Positions 50,961 to 60,691 of a stretch of 64,000 nucleotides of DNA are shown piece by piece (positions within the stretch are counted from its first letter, which is position 1; each line of letters opens with the position of its first letter). Below the pieces are notes generated by a model. The model saw only the letters and a program-made list of their open reading frames with translations. It had not been told where the DNA came from and did no database searches. The translations under genes were made by a program, and so were the position numbers. Source of the stretch: Larkinella terrae (GTDB lineage: Bacteria; Bacteroidota; Bacteroidia; Cytophagales; Spirosomataceae); contig NZ_WJXZ01000009.1 in NCBI RefSeq assembly GCF_009668025.1, positions 124,001-188,000 on the forward strand, written 5' to 3'.

Positions 50961-51773
50961 CTACGCCCGTTTCAACGGAGAGTCTTTTTCTTTGGCGAGG
51001 GAGTTATAGACCATGCGGTCCATGAACCGGGGAAACCATTTGTTCATGAAGACGACGAATTTTCCTTCCGTAGTCAGAACAAGGTCGCGTTTCCGGCGTT
51101 TGACGGCGTTCAAAATGTGATCGGCACATTCTTCCGCACTCATCATTTTGCTTTCGTCACGCACGGTTTCTCCCGCAACCTGGCCGTCTTTGTTCAGCGC
51201 CGAAAACCGGATGTTGGTCGTTGTGAAGCCCGGACAGGCCAGCAGGACGTGAACGCCCGAATGCAGAAGCTCCGTTCGGAGCGCTTCGAGAAAACCATTC
51301 ATGGCGAATTTGGATGCCGAATAACCGCTCCGAACCGGCAAACCGCGAAAACCGGCAATTGATGAAATGCCGACAATGGAACCCTTCGTTTTCAGGATGT
51401 GCGGCAACGCGTAGCGGGTTGCGTAAACCGTACCCATAAAGTTGATATCCATGAGTTGCCGAATGACGTTTGGATCGACATCCAGCAGCATCGAACGCAT
51501 GGTAATGCCGGCATTGTTGATCAGAATATCCAGACGGCCGAATTGGCGGATTGTTGCGTCAATCAGCTTTTTAACATCCTCTTCCTGACTCACGTCGGCC
51601 TGTATGCAAAGCGTGTTAATCCCATTCTGGCGTAATTCGGCCCCTACAGTTTCCAGTGATTCCAGATTGCGGCCACAAATGACAATGGAGGCCTGTTCGC
51701 GGCCAAACGCAAACGCAAGTGCCTTGCCGATTCCCGACGAGGCACCTGTAATTACAATTACTTTATCTTTCAT
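50961..51773 (-). CDS. short-chain dehydrogenase/reductase
   Basis: 270 residues from the ATG at 51773; the longer start adds residues not seen in the family. The NAD(P)-binding motif GASSGIG is at 10-16 (VIVITGASSGIGKALAFAF), LINNAGI is near residue 86, and the catalytic Ser and YSASK (Tyr/Lys) near 150-165 follow. The C-terminus (FVVFMNKWFPRFMDRMVYNS) is hydrophobic and suits membrane association, as in ketosphinganine-reductase-like or dehydrogenase/reductase SDR family 7-type enzymes. The substrate is not identifiable. Confidence 0.88.
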   Translation of the reverse strand: MKDKVIVITGASSGIGKALAFAFGREQASIVICGRNLESLETVGAELRQNGINTLCIQADVSQEEDVKKLIDATIRQFGRLDILINNAGITMRSMLLDVDPNVIRQLMDINFMGTVYATRYALPHILKTKGSIVGISSIAGFRGLPVRSGYSASKFAMNGFLEALRTELLHSGVHVLLACPGFTTTNIRFSALNKDGQVAGETVRDESKMMSAEECADHILNAVKRRKRDLVLTTEGKFVVFMNKWFPRFMDRMVYNSLAKEKDSPLKRA

Positions 51774-51950
51774 GAAAGGGAACGAAACTTTGTCGAACAA
51801 TACCGGACAGCCGCTCAATATTTGTTACTTTTAATAAGAAACTTCTCATTTTTAAAAGTTATATGGGTATTGCCCGCCTAAGGTTGTAGAGAATTAAGGC
51901 AAAGTTAGTATTATTGCGGTGCAATCTGGACCATTCAACATTGACCATTT

Positions 51951-52406
51951 ATGAAAAGAACATTTGCGTATCTGATGACTGCCTTTGTGGCAACTGCCAT
52001 GACAGTAACGTCCTGCTCACCCATTAAAGATGCTCCTGACAAGAAAGATACGGTTGAATTTGTGGGCACATTGAACGGCAGCCAGGAAGTTCCTTCAAAT
52101 TCTTCTGCGGCAACGGGCACAATGACAGGCACTTATAATAAGGTTACAAAAGAGTTGAGCTATACGATTAATTACACCGGCCTTACCCCAACGGCCGGAC
52201 ACTTCCACCTTTCACCCGGTGGCCCGGGCGTAAATGGCGGGGTTATTATTCCGTTTAGCTCTCTGACATCACCCATTACTGGCAAAAGCACCCTGAAACA
52301 GGATCAGGAAAATGCGTTGATGGAAGGACGGTTGTATGTAAATCTGCATACGGCAGCCCTGCCTGCTGGAGAAATCCGGGCCGATGTGAAACGGAAAGCG
52401 CTTTAA
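51951..52406 (+). CDS. CHRD-domain lipoprotein
   Basis: 151 residues. A lipobox, VTSC (Cys 22), makes it a lipoprotein. The mature part is a CHRD (chordin-like) domain: TLNGSQEVPSNSSAATGTMT, YTINYTGLTPTAGHFHLSPG, and the ending LHTAALPAGEIRADV, with the H-x-H and G-E-I-R signatures. CHRD domains are extracellular beta-sandwich modules of unknown binding. It stands alone, followed by a terminator shared with the convergent T9SS protein gene. Confidence 0.92.
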   Translation: MKRTFAYLMTAFVATAMTVTSCSPIKDAPDKKDTVEFVGTLNGSQEVPSNSSAATGTMTGTYNKVTKELSYTINYTGLTPTAGHFHLSPGGPGVNGGVIIPFSSLTSPITGKSTLKQDQENALMEGRLYVNLHTAALPAGEIRADVKRKAL

Positions 52407-52426
52407 TAACCGCTAACTTTTCAAAC

Positions 52427-52460
52427 AAAAAAAGCTATCCTTTTCGGGATAGCTTTTTTT
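52427..52460. terminator. bidirectional terminator
   Basis: AAAAAAAGCTATCC pairs with GGATAGCTTTTTTT around a 6-base loop. It serves the CHRD gene and, in reverse, the T9SS-protein gene. Confidence 0.92.
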
Positions 52461-52480
52461 GTAAACCTGTATGTCAACTG

Positions 52481-54730
52481 CTAGCGAAGCAGGCTGACCG
52501 TTCCTTTGTACGATCGGTTGGTATACTGAATCAGGTAATAATACTGGCCCGTTGGATAATCAGCCCCATCCCAGCGGAAAAGCCGGTCAGTTGATGAAAA
52601 AACCGCTTTCCCCCACCGATTGTGAATATCGACCCGCCGGAATTGGTCCACACAGTTGTCCTGAGGTAAGTTAGGAACGCTAAAAATATCGTTTTTGCCA
52701 TCGCCGTTGGGCGTAATGACATTGGTGATGGTGATGTTGTAATCCACCGGAATGTCCTTCACGACGAACGTGACGCGGGTCGTGTCGTACTGATTGGGGC
52801 AACTGTTGTCCTGCGAGATAAAATCCAGTTCGTAGGTGGCTTTTTCTTTTCCCTGTAAAACGTCACAGCCCGGTTGCCAGACAAACGGCGAAACCAGCGG
52901 GCTAGGGCCGGTTTTGTTTTCAAATTTCATACCGAGTCGTGTCCAGTCGAATTTGTTGCCAACTGCCGTTAACTTCTGAATTTCCGGGTCAGGATCTTCG
53001 GCGATTACATCGAACCGAACGGCGGCCGGAACCGAGTCAGTGTGCGTAATGGTCAGTTCAATCACGGGATTATTGAGCGTCGTTCGCACCGTAGGAGGGT
53101 GGCCGGTTGCGGGTGCGGCTTTCAGCCGAACGGTTACGGTATCGCGCAGATTGCGGTTACAGCGAGTGTCGGTCACGATAAAATCAACGATGTATTCGGT
53201 ATTTTTGACCTGATCACACTGGGGAGACCAGTTAAATTGCTGGCTGACGGAGCCCTGTCCGGAAACCGCCGAGAAACTCATGCCCACCTGCGCTAGATTA
53301 AAGCCCCGGCCCACCGCCGTCAGCGTGATCATATCCTGATCGGGATCTTTGCCCAACACGTTGAACTGCAGGGATTTACCGGCCTGAACGGTCGTCTGAT
53401 TTCCCGGCAAAGTGGTTTCGGCATCCGGTTTTCGATTCAGGTCCGCTTCCATCTGGATGGTGATGTACAGCGTATCTTTCAAGCCCTGCGGACAGCCTTC
53501 ATCGGTTGCCAGCAAAGCCAGCTTCAGCGGCTGGCCGTCGCCCAGGCATTTATCGAAACAGACTTTGGAGCGAAGCGTATCGCCCGGTTTTGGAATCAAT
53601 ACTTCGGCCGGGGCGAAGGAGATGCCCTGCGCGGGGCCGTCCAGAACCGATAGTTTGATCCGCTGATTCGGATCAAGATCGGTAAGGTAAATATCGACGC
53701 AACCGGCGTCTTTTTCGGATAATTTCATCACCGTCCCCTCTTTGTAGAAATTCACCTGACCCTGCTGACGCATTGCCAGCGAAGGCGGGTTATTCTTCTG
53801 GCAGTCAATGACTTTCAACTGGAAATCGCGCCGGACGAGCCCGATCTTTTGCCAGACTCCCGAGGCATTTTTGCGGTATTCTTCAACCTGAACGCAAAAA
53901 ACAAACAGGCCAATCTGTCCCGCCGTAACCGTCAGCAGACCGGTTCTGGCATTAACCTTCAGGGGCGCCGGTCCGGGAATGGCCCGGTCCTGGTTCAGAC
54001 CATTGATCCAGCGGATTTCGGGATAGGCCGAACTGGGCTGAGCGACCTGAGGCCGGGGATTTTGCGAGGTGCTAAAACCGTTGTAGGGCGTAACCAGGCG
54101 ATACACCAGACTGTCGTTGTCGGGATCGGTAGCGCCAAAATCGAACGAAAATGGCTGGTTAATGCAGATGTAATCGCCCTGAACGGGTCGGAAAGTAGGG
54201 GAGGAGTTGAGGTAATCCTGTCCATTTGCCAACCGCTGTGCCGGAAACTCCAGGTAAAAAGTTGAACCGGCCAAACCGGGGTTCTGAATATTATTGATGG
54301 AATTGTTGCGGCAGCAGCGCTCCCACACCATGTAGTAGCCGCGGGGATCGTTGAAGGCCGTCATGTTGAAAACCACCAGACTACTGTACCGCAATAAACG
54401 GGTTCGGAGCGAGGGAAGGGCGCACTCGGGTTTGGTATAATCGACGATTTTGGAACCCACCTGCGGCAATTCGATCGACCCGATAAACGCATTATCCCCT
54501 TTTCGGTAAACAAAAATGCCAACGGTTGGGTCTTCGGCCTGCGGATTGCCGTTCAGGTCATCAAAATACAGGTTGAGGCTAATCTGATGGGTATACGGAC
54601 TTTGATTGGTCAATCGCTTTAATTCCAACTCTCCGCCAACGATATGAGTCGCAGTTGCCGTTAACGACAAGCCCATCCAGCACCATACCAACCAACTACA
54701 CCAGGCAATAATCCGGTAAAACTGTTTCAT
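52481..54730 (-). CDS. T9SS type B (gliding-motility-associated C-terminal domain) secreted protein
   Basis: 749 residues with a signal peptide ending TATATH-like ATATHIVGGELEL (about residue 28). The extracellular part consists of repeated Ig-like beta domains with Cys-containing VQVEEY, YLTDLDPNQRIKLSV and two tandem modules with RDTVTVRLKA/EDPDPEIQKL. The C-terminal 80 residues (NVITPNGDGKNDIFSVPNLP ... HNRWGKAVFSS ... WDGADYPTGQYYYLIQY) are the type B sorting domain that routes it through T9SS. It is probably a large cell-surface adhesin. The upstream region is shared with rlmD, which is divergent. Confidence 0.92.
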   Translation of the reverse strand: MKQFYRIIAWCSWLVWCWMGLSLTATATHIVGGELELKRLTNQSPYTHQISLNLYFDDLNGNPQAEDPTVGIFVYRKGDNAFIGSIELPQVGSKIVDYTKPECALPSLRTRLLRYSSLVVFNMTAFNDPRGYYMVWERCCRNNSINNIQNPGLAGSTFYLEFPAQRLANGQDYLNSSPTFRPVQGDYICINQPFSFDFGATDPDNDSLVYRLVTPYNGFSTSQNPRPQVAQPSSAYPEIRWINGLNQDRAIPGPAPLKVNARTGLLTVTAGQIGLFVFCVQVEEYRKNASGVWQKIGLVRRDFQLKVIDCQKNNPPSLAMRQQGQVNFYKEGTVMKLSEKDAGCVDIYLTDLDPNQRIKLSVLDGPAQGISFAPAEVLIPKPGDTLRSKVCFDKCLGDGQPLKLALLATDEGCPQGLKDTLYITIQMEADLNRKPDAETTLPGNQTTVQAGKSLQFNVLGKDPDQDMITLTAVGRGFNLAQVGMSFSAVSGQGSVSQQFNWSPQCDQVKNTEYIVDFIVTDTRCNRNLRDTVTVRLKAAPATGHPPTVRTTLNNPVIELTITHTDSVPAAVRFDVIAEDPDPEIQKLTAVGNKFDWTRLGMKFENKTGPSPLVSPFVWQPGCDVLQGKEKATYELDFISQDNSCPNQYDTTRVTFVVKDIPVDYNITITNVITPNGDGKNDIFSVPNLPQDNCVDQFRRVDIHNRWGKAVFSSTDRLFRWDGADYPTGQYYYLIQYTNRSYKGTVSLLR

Positions 54731-54798
54731 CCAAATTAAAATAGGGTTGTTGAAACCAAAATACGGTGCTTAATTTACAGAATTTATTACAGTTTATT

Positions 54799-56250
54799 AT
54801 GTCAGGAAAGACCCAAAAGATGACGCAACGGTTGCAAGCCGTTCGAATTGACGATGTTGCTGCGGAAGGAAAATGTTTGATACGAACGGAGGAGGGCGTC
54901 ATATTTGTCGAGGGGCGTTCCGGGGGGCCGGTGGCGGCACCGGGCGACGTGGTCGATATCCGAATTGTGAACCGAAAAAAGCAATACCGGGAAGCCGTCG
55001 TTGAAAAAATCCACTCCTTTGGTCCCAGCCGCGCAGAACCGTTTTGTCCGCATTTCGGTACCTGTGGTGGTTGCAAATGGCAGCACATCCGGTACGACGA
55101 ACAACTTCGTTTCAAAGGCCAGCAGGTGTTCGACCATTTGACCCGAATCGGCAAGGTTGAACTGCCGCCTATTCACCCGACTTTAGCGTCCGCCGAAACA
55201 ACGTATTACCGCAATAAACTCGAATTTACCTGCGCTGACGGTCGCTGGATTACGGAGGAGGAAATCCGTTCCGGGATGTCGGTCGACAAGCGGGCGGTGG
55301 GCTTTCACATCCCGAAGCGGTTTGATAAAATTCTGCCGATTGCGCATTGTTACCTGCAACCCGACCCGTCGAATGCCATTCGGCTGGCCGTTGGCGATTA
55401 CGCGTTCCGGCACGGTTTTACGATGTATAATCTGAACACGCACGTCGGATTCCTGCGCACGGTAATTATCCGGACCGCGTCGACGGGGCAGGTGATGGTG
55501 ATAATTCAGGTGGCCGAAGATCGGCCGGAGGAATTGAAGGGGTTGATGGATATGCTGCTGGAAAACTTCCCCCAGATCGTATCCCTGAATTACATTCTGA
55601 ACAAAAAGCTGAACGATTCGTACCAGGATCAGGTCGTGGTTCCGTATTGGGGAAAACCGTATATCGAGGAACAGATGGATGAAGGCAGTGGTCAGCCACT
55701 GACGTTTCGGGTTGGTCCCAAATCCTTTTACCAGACCAATGCCGGGCAAGCCTTTGAACTCTACAAAATTACCCTCGACTGGGCGCGGTTGACCGGTTCG
55801 GAACGGGTGTATGATTTGTACACCGGAACGGGAACCATCGCTCTGTTCGTCGCGCGTCAGGCCAAACAAGTGCTTGGCATTGAGTATGTTGAATCAGCCG
55901 TTGACGATGCGCGCGTCAATGCTTCGATCAACGGAATTCAAAATGCGGAGTTTCTGTCGGGCGATATGGCGACCTTGTTAACTCCCGCGCTGTTCAATAA
56001 ATACGGAAAACCGGATGTGGTGATTACAGATCCGCCCCGCGCCGGAATGGACGAAGCCGTTACGAGAAATCTGCTTTTAGCCGCTCCCCAGCGAATCGTT
56101 TACGTCAGTTGCAATACCGCTACCCAGGCCCGCGACCTGGCTATTCTGGATTCCATGTACGAAGTAAAAGACGTTCAACCCGTCGACATGTTCCCGCACA
56201 CCCACCATGTGGAGAATGTGGTACGGCTGGAGAAAAGAGTTTTGGCGTAG
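54799..56250 (+). CDS. rlmD: 23S rRNA (uracil1939-C5)-methyltransferase RlmD
   Basis: 483 residues from the ATG at 54799, preferred over an upstream GTG. RlmD methylates C5 of U1939 in 23S rRNA. The N-terminal TRAM-like OB domain (about 8-70) is followed by the 4Fe-4S site CPHFGTCGGCKWQH with a later Cys, a central domain, and a Rossmann methyltransferase with DLYTGTGTIALFVA, DPPRAGMDEAV and the catalytic Cys in RIVYVSCNTATQ. The related enzymes RlmCD/TrmA are possible, but the iron-sulfur motif favours RlmD or RumA. Confidence 0.9.
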   Translation: MSGKTQKMTQRLQAVRIDDVAAEGKCLIRTEEGVIFVEGRSGGPVAAPGDVVDIRIVNRKKQYREAVVEKIHSFGPSRAEPFCPHFGTCGGCKWQHIRYDEQLRFKGQQVFDHLTRIGKVELPPIHPTLASAETTYYRNKLEFTCADGRWITEEEIRSGMSVDKRAVGFHIPKRFDKILPIAHCYLQPDPSNAIRLAVGDYAFRHGFTMYNLNTHVGFLRTVIIRTASTGQVMVIIQVAEDRPEELKGLMDMLLENFPQIVSLNYILNKKLNDSYQDQVVVPYWGKPYIEEQMDEGSGQPLTFRVGPKSFYQTNAGQAFELYKITLDWARLTGSERVYDLYTGTGTIALFVARQAKQVLGIEYVESAVDDARVNASINGIQNAEFLSGDMATLLTPALFNKYGKPDVVITDPPRAGMDEAVTRNLLLAAPQRIVYVSCNTATQARDLAILDSMYEVKDVQPVDMFPHTHHVENVVRLEKRVLA

Positions 56251-56286
56251 GGCAGAGGGTGTAATTTCTGGCCCTCTGCCCTACGC
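56245..56286. repeat. 15-bp perfect hairpin between convergent rlmD and dnaB
   Basis: GCGTAGGGCAGAGGG (56245-56259) pairs exactly with CCCTCTGCCCTACGC (56272-56286) around a 12-base loop. It overlaps the rlmD stop codon. No U-tract. Confidence 0.8.
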
Positions 56287-56289
56287 TCA

Positions 56290-57924
56290 TTAAAACGGTG
56301 TTTCCTGTTGGTTGGGGTCGATGTGCCCGAAATTGGAGAAGTTGGTATTGGGTGTATTCAGCGTGTTGGCTTTGCTCTTGACAATACCGCCCTGATTCTC
56401 GAAGGACTGCGCACCCGAAGTTTTGGGATCGAATCCCGCCGAGGGGCCGCTGAATGGGGGAGGAGTCTGGGGCATAAAATACGCATCCAGATCGCCAAAT
56501 TTCGTGTATTTTCCGATAAACCGGAGTTGAACCGTATCGAGCGAACCCGAGCGGTTTTTCGCAATGATTACTTCCCCGATTCCGGAGACTGAATTGCCCT
56601 GTTCATCAGCGGTAATGCCATAATATTCAGGGCGATACAGGAAGATAACCATGTCGGCATCCTGCTCGATCGAGCCGGATTCCCGAAGGTCGGAAAGTTG
56701 CGGTTTTTTATCACCACCGCGGGTTTCAACCGCCCGGCTTAACTGCGAAAGCGCAATAACCGGCACATTCAGTTCTTTGGCGAGGTTTTTCATGGCCCGC
56801 GAAATCGAGGCAATTTCCTGCTCGCGATTACCACCCATTTTGCCCGACGTATCTCCGGACATCAATTGCAGGTAATCAATCACGACCAATTGAATATCGT
56901 GCTGGGCTTTCAACCGGCGGCATTTGGCACGCATTTCCAGAATCGAAAGCGCGGGCGTATCGTCGATAAAAATGGGAGCTTCGGTCAGTCGCTGTATTTT
57001 ATGGTGCAGCTGCGCCCATTCGTGCGGAGCCAGATTGCCTTTCTTGATTTTTTCGCTGTCAATTTCCGCTTCCGCCGAAATAAGCCGGTTTACCAATTGG
57101 ACCGACGACATCTCGAGCGAGAAAATAGCCACGGCTTGACCAAAATCGACGGAGGCATTGCGGAGCGCACTGACAACAAAAGCGGTTTTTCCCATCCCTG
57201 GCCGGGCGGCCAGAATGATCAGTTCCGAACGCTGCCAGCCGGACGTTAGGCGATCCAGCGCGCTGAAACCCGACGGTACGCCCGTCAGGCCGTCTTTCAT
57301 GTTCTTTTTCTGCTCCAGTTCGTCCAGTGCCTGCCGCATGATGGTTCCCATGTCGGCGTAATTCTTCCGAATGTTGGATTCCGAAATCCGGAACATCGAC
57401 TGTTCGATCCGGTCGAGGAGATTGAAGACGTCGGTGGTGTCTTCGTAGGCGTCGCGCTGAATTTCGTTGGCAACGGTAATCAGGGCCCGTTTGATGGACG
57501 CTTCAGCAATAACGCGGGCGTGGTATTCGATGTTGGCCGCCGATGTAACGCGGGTGGTTAATTCGGTTACGTAACCACCACCGCCAACCACCTCAATTTC
57601 TCCGCTTTTCCGCAGTTGTTGCGTAACTGTCAGCATGTCAACCGGTTCGGCATTTCCGAACAGGGTAACGATGGCATTATAAATCCGTTGATTGGCTTCT
57701 TTATAAAAACTCTCCGGCTTCAGAATATCGATTACGGCCGAAAGAGCGTCTTTCTCGATCATCAATGCGCCCAAAACCGCTTCTTCCAGATCGATGGCCT
57801 GCGGAGGTAGTTTGCCCAGGCCGGTGGGTGTCAGCATGTGGTTAATGCCATCCGACTGACTACGTCGATTGCCTAGGTAAGGGGTCTTCCGAAAATTTGA
57901 ATTGGTTGGGCGATCGTTCTTCAT
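56290..57924 (-). CDS. dnaB: replicative DNA helicase DnaB
   Basis: 544 residues from the ATG at 57924; a second ATG eight codons upstream is possible. DnaB unwinds the replication fork. The N-terminal DnaB domain has PPQAIDLEEAVLGALMIEKD. The RecA-like C-terminal domain has Walker A ILAARPGMGKTAF, the Walker B LVVIDYLQLM and SQLSRAVETRGGDKKPQLSD, followed by ESGSIEQDADMVIFLYRPEY. The C-terminal tail (about 70 residues rich in Pro, Ser, Asn) ends NQQETPF, a short acidic-aromatic end. It stands alone on its strand. Confidence 0.95.
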   Translation of the reverse strand: MKNDRPTNSNFRKTPYLGNRRSQSDGINHMLTPTGLGKLPPQAIDLEEAVLGALMIEKDALSAVIDILKPESFYKEANQRIYNAIVTLFGNAEPVDMLTVTQQLRKSGEIEVVGGGGYVTELTTRVTSAANIEYHARVIAEASIKRALITVANEIQRDAYEDTTDVFNLLDRIEQSMFRISESNIRKNYADMGTIMRQALDELEQKKNMKDGLTGVPSGFSALDRLTSGWQRSELIILAARPGMGKTAFVVSALRNASVDFGQAVAIFSLEMSSVQLVNRLISAEAEIDSEKIKKGNLAPHEWAQLHHKIQRLTEAPIFIDDTPALSILEMRAKCRRLKAQHDIQLVVIDYLQLMSGDTSGKMGGNREQEIASISRAMKNLAKELNVPVIALSQLSRAVETRGGDKKPQLSDLRESGSIEQDADMVIFLYRPEYYGITADEQGNSVSGIGEVIIAKNRSGSLDTVQLRFIGKYTKFGDLDAYFMPQTPPPFSGPSAGFDPKTSGAQSFENQGGIVKSKANTLNTPNTNFSNFGHIDPNQQETPF

Positions 57925-58291
57925 TGCATTGCAAGTATAGCCATTCATCAGTAGAATGAAAAGCCGCGGGTTTAGGGTTTTGGGGGTACGAGGACAGAAA
58001 TGGAGGCATTAACTTGTTGTCTCTAAAGTACATATTCTTCCCACTCCGTCAGAAAAAAAAGTAAAAAAAAAACGTCGATTTAGCTTACGGTTGGAAACCT
58101 CCGCTACCGGGTATCGTATGATGATTTGGGCCTGCTTTTATGTAAGCTCCGAAACCAAATGCAACTGATTAATCGTGAACTGATTGCGGAAAATTGAGGT
58201 GATCTTGTGATAATAATTAGCGAATTTTGTTGTTTAGTACGTACGATCCTCTAAATTTAGAAGGAAAACAAAGTACGCTCACCCTGAAAAT
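57925..58291. other. intergenic region before phoH
   Basis: About 370 bases with no credible frame. It includes an A-tract near 58050-58070. It must hold both the dnaB and phoH promoters. No further structure was found. Confidence 0.5.
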
Positions 58292-59251
58292 ATGAATGGA
58301 GATTTGGTAGAAAAAGTAATCACCCTTGACAATGTATCGCTCATCGACTTTTTGGGAGTTGAAAACAACAACATCAAAGAGGTAGCGGCCGCTTTTCCGA
58401 TGAGTAAAATTATTTCCCGTGGGAACGAGATCCGCATCAAAGGAACGACCCCGGAAATTACCCGCATTACCGACATTCTGGACTCGCTCATCGAACACTA
58501 CCAGAAGTACGGAAAACTCACCCACGAAAATGTCCGGAGTTTCCTGAAGAATAACGAGCGGGAACCGGCCGCGGCCTTACCGAACGACGACAGTGTGCTT
58601 GTTTACGGCACCAAAGGTGTGATTGTCCGGGCCAAAACCGCCAATCAGCAACGCCTGGTTGACGTTTCCGAAAAATATGACCTGGTTTTTGCAGTTGGCC
58701 CCGCTGGTACCGGAAAGACGTATACCGCCGTGGCCATTGCGGTTCGGGCGCTGAAAAATAAGGAAGTCAAAAAGATCATCATTACGCGTCCGGCAGTGGA
58801 AGCGGGCGAAAACCTCGGATTCCTGCCCGGCGATTTAAAAGAGAAGATCGACCCGTACCTGCGTCCGATTTATGATGCGCTGGACGATATGATTCCGGCC
58901 GAAAAGCTAAAACTGTACATTGAAAGCCGCACGATTGAAATTGCGCCCCTGGCTTACATGCGCGGACGTACGCTCAATAACGCCTTTATATTACTGGACG
59001 AAGCCCAGAACACGACGCCCATGCAGATGAAAATGTTTCTGACGCGGATGGGGCCGAGTTCAAAAGCCATCATCACCGGTGACCGTTCGCAGATCGATTT
59101 GCCCAAAAACCAGCGATCCGGTTTAATCGAAGCTGTGGAGCTTTTGAAGGATATTAAAGGCATTGCTTTTGTGGAACTGGATGGCAGCGATGTGGTTCGG
59201 CACCGCCTGGTTAAAGAAATCATCACCGCATATGAACGGGCTGAAAAATAA
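58292..59251 (+). CDS. phoH: PhoH family P-loop ATPase
   Basis: 319 residues. The N-terminal KH-like domain (about 1-105) precedes the ATPase. Walker A is VGPAGTGKTYTAVAIAV, Walker B is AFILLDEAQNTTPMQMKMF, and MRGRTLNNAF and ITGDRSQIDLPKNQRSGLIE follow, as in the PhoH/YbeZ family linked to ribosome maturation and RNA handling. The M43 protease gene starts 20 bases before its stop, in another frame. In many genomes YbeY follows; here it does not. Confidence 0.94.
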   Translation: MNGDLVEKVITLDNVSLIDFLGVENNNIKEVAAAFPMSKIISRGNEIRIKGTTPEITRITDILDSLIEHYQKYGKLTHENVRSFLKNNEREPAAALPNDDSVLVYGTKGVIVRAKTANQQRLVDVSEKYDLVFAVGPAGTGKTYTAVAIAVRALKNKEVKKIIITRPAVEAGENLGFLPGDLKEKIDPYLRPIYDALDDMIPAEKLKLYIESRTIEIAPLAYMRGRTLNNAFILLDEAQNTTPMQMKMFLTRMGPSSKAIITGDRSQIDLPKNQRSGLIEAVELLKDIKGIAFVELDGSDVVRHRLVKEIITAYERAEK

Positions 59252-60560
59252 GCCACTCTTTGCCGCACTGGGTATTTTTCTCAGCTTCGCAATAACGGTG
59301 TCGCGGGCGCAAACGCTGGAGACGCTACAACGTTGTGGAATCATTTACCGGGAAGAGACCCTGCAAAAAAGAGATCCGCAGCGGTTGGAAAAGCGGCTGA
59401 GACTTAACGAGCAAATCGAGCAACTGATTCAGGAACAGCGAAATAACCGGGGACGGTCGCGGGTTGGTGAAGTCGTTTATCGCATTCCGGTGGTGGTGCA
59501 TGTCGTGCATAATAACTCGTCCGGTTTTGTGGGTGGGGCGAATAATTCCAACATTTCGGATGAACAGATTGCGTCCCAGATTCGGGTTCTGAACGAGGAT
59601 TACCGCCGGATGCCCGATACCCGGGGGTTCAATACCAATCCGATTGGGGCGGACACCGGCATCGAGTTCTTTCTGGCCCGAACCGATCCCGACGGCAAAC
59701 AGACAAGCGGAATCACCCGGAATTATTCGCAGAAAATAAATTTTAACGTGTATGACGGATCGAGTGGTGACGATCTGCTCTTGTCCAGCATTTCGTATTG
59801 GCCCAGTGATAAGTATCTGAATATTTGGGTAACGACGCTCAAAAACGAATACCTGGGATACGCTCAGTTTCCGGAAGCCCAGGGAATCAGCGGATTATCC
59901 CCGCTGGAAAACGAACTGACCGATGGCGTTGTGATCGATTACCGCTATTTCGGGAGCGATATAGGTGCTGTGGTGAGTAAAACGTATAAGTATGGGCGGA
60001 CGACGACTCACGAAGTAGGACATTGGCTCGGCCTGATTCACACCTGGGGCGATGCGATGTGTGGAGATGATTATTGTGCCGATACGCCACCGACCGAAAG
60101 TGCCAACCAGACCACCGAATGCCCCGAAAAGTTCTCGAACTGCAGCGGGACACGCACTCGTAATCAAATTGAAAATTACCTGGATTATACCCCGGATGCT
60201 TGCATGAACCTGTTTACGCAGGATCAGAAAGCGCGGATGCGGGCAGTTATCGAAGCCAGTCCCCGGCGGCAGCGGGTCGTTCGATCCGCCGATCCGCTGC
60301 CCCAGGCCGAGACGTTGACCTTGAATGTATTTCCGAATCCTGCGCAAAAAGAATCGACACTGGAAGTGCTGTTCACCGGTTTTCAGACATTCCAGGTTGA
60401 TGTCACGGATTTGGCGGGGCGCATTGTACGTTCGCAGAATTTTACGAATTACCCCAGTACCTCGATCAGTATTCCATTGGAAACCTTGGGTCGCGGTATT
60501 TATTTTGTGAAAGTGCATACCGATAAAGAAACTGCATCCAAAAGATTGCTGATTCGTTAA
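59232..60560 (+). CDS. M43-family zinc metalloprotease with T9SS type A sorting tail
   Basis: 442 residues from the ATG at 59232, overlapping the phoH end by 20 bases; a longer frame would reach further into phoH. A signal peptide ends SRAQ (about residue 26). The metalloprotease domain contains the zinc motif HEVGHWLGLIHTWG (HExxHxxGxxH) followed by a Met-turn-like DACMNLF. The C-terminal 80 residues (LNVFPNPAQKESTLEVLF ... LGRGIYFVKVHTD ... KRLLIR) are a type A T9SS sorting domain. It is a pappalysin-like protease secreted to the cell surface or medium. The calcium-binding CGDDYC region may form a disulfide. Confidence 0.93.
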   Translation: MNGLKNKPLFAALGIFLSFAITVSRAQTLETLQRCGIIYREETLQKRDPQRLEKRLRLNEQIEQLIQEQRNNRGRSRVGEVVYRIPVVVHVVHNNSSGFVGGANNSNISDEQIASQIRVLNEDYRRMPDTRGFNTNPIGADTGIEFFLARTDPDGKQTSGITRNYSQKINFNVYDGSSGDDLLLSSISYWPSDKYLNIWVTTLKNEYLGYAQFPEAQGISGLSPLENELTDGVVIDYRYFGSDIGAVVSKTYKYGRTTTHEVGHWLGLIHTWGDAMCGDDYCADTPPTESANQTTECPEKFSNCSGTRTRNQIENYLDYTPDACMNLFTQDQKARMRAVIEASPRRQRVVRSADPLPQAETLTLNVFPNPAQKESTLEVLFTGFQTFQVDVTDLAGRIVRSQNFTNYPSTSISIPLETLGRGIYFVKVHTDKETASKRLLIR

Positions 60561-60572
60561 ATCGGTTTGCGA

Positions 60573-60653
60573 TTTTTGGTACACGGTTTTCGGTGGCTGT
60601 CGGGCACAAAATGGTAACGCTTGCGTCAGCTACCGAAAACTGAATACCAAAAA
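60573..60653. repeat. 27-base-arm hairpin with CTTGCGTCAGC at its centre
   Basis: The arms 60573-60599 and 60627-60653 pair over TTTTTGGTA ... TTTTCGGTxGCTG with four mismatches. The central part contains CTTGCGTCAGC at 60620-60630. Stem and loop are related to the hairpin at 22733-22823. Confidence 0.8.
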
Positions 60654-60691
60654 CCGTAAACAAGAAACCGTCCACCGAAAACCTCCGCCGT

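Noticed and set aside
59895-60584. A 229-codon minus-strand frame
   Set aside because: It lies opposite the M43 protease and T9SS tail, whose motifs are clear.
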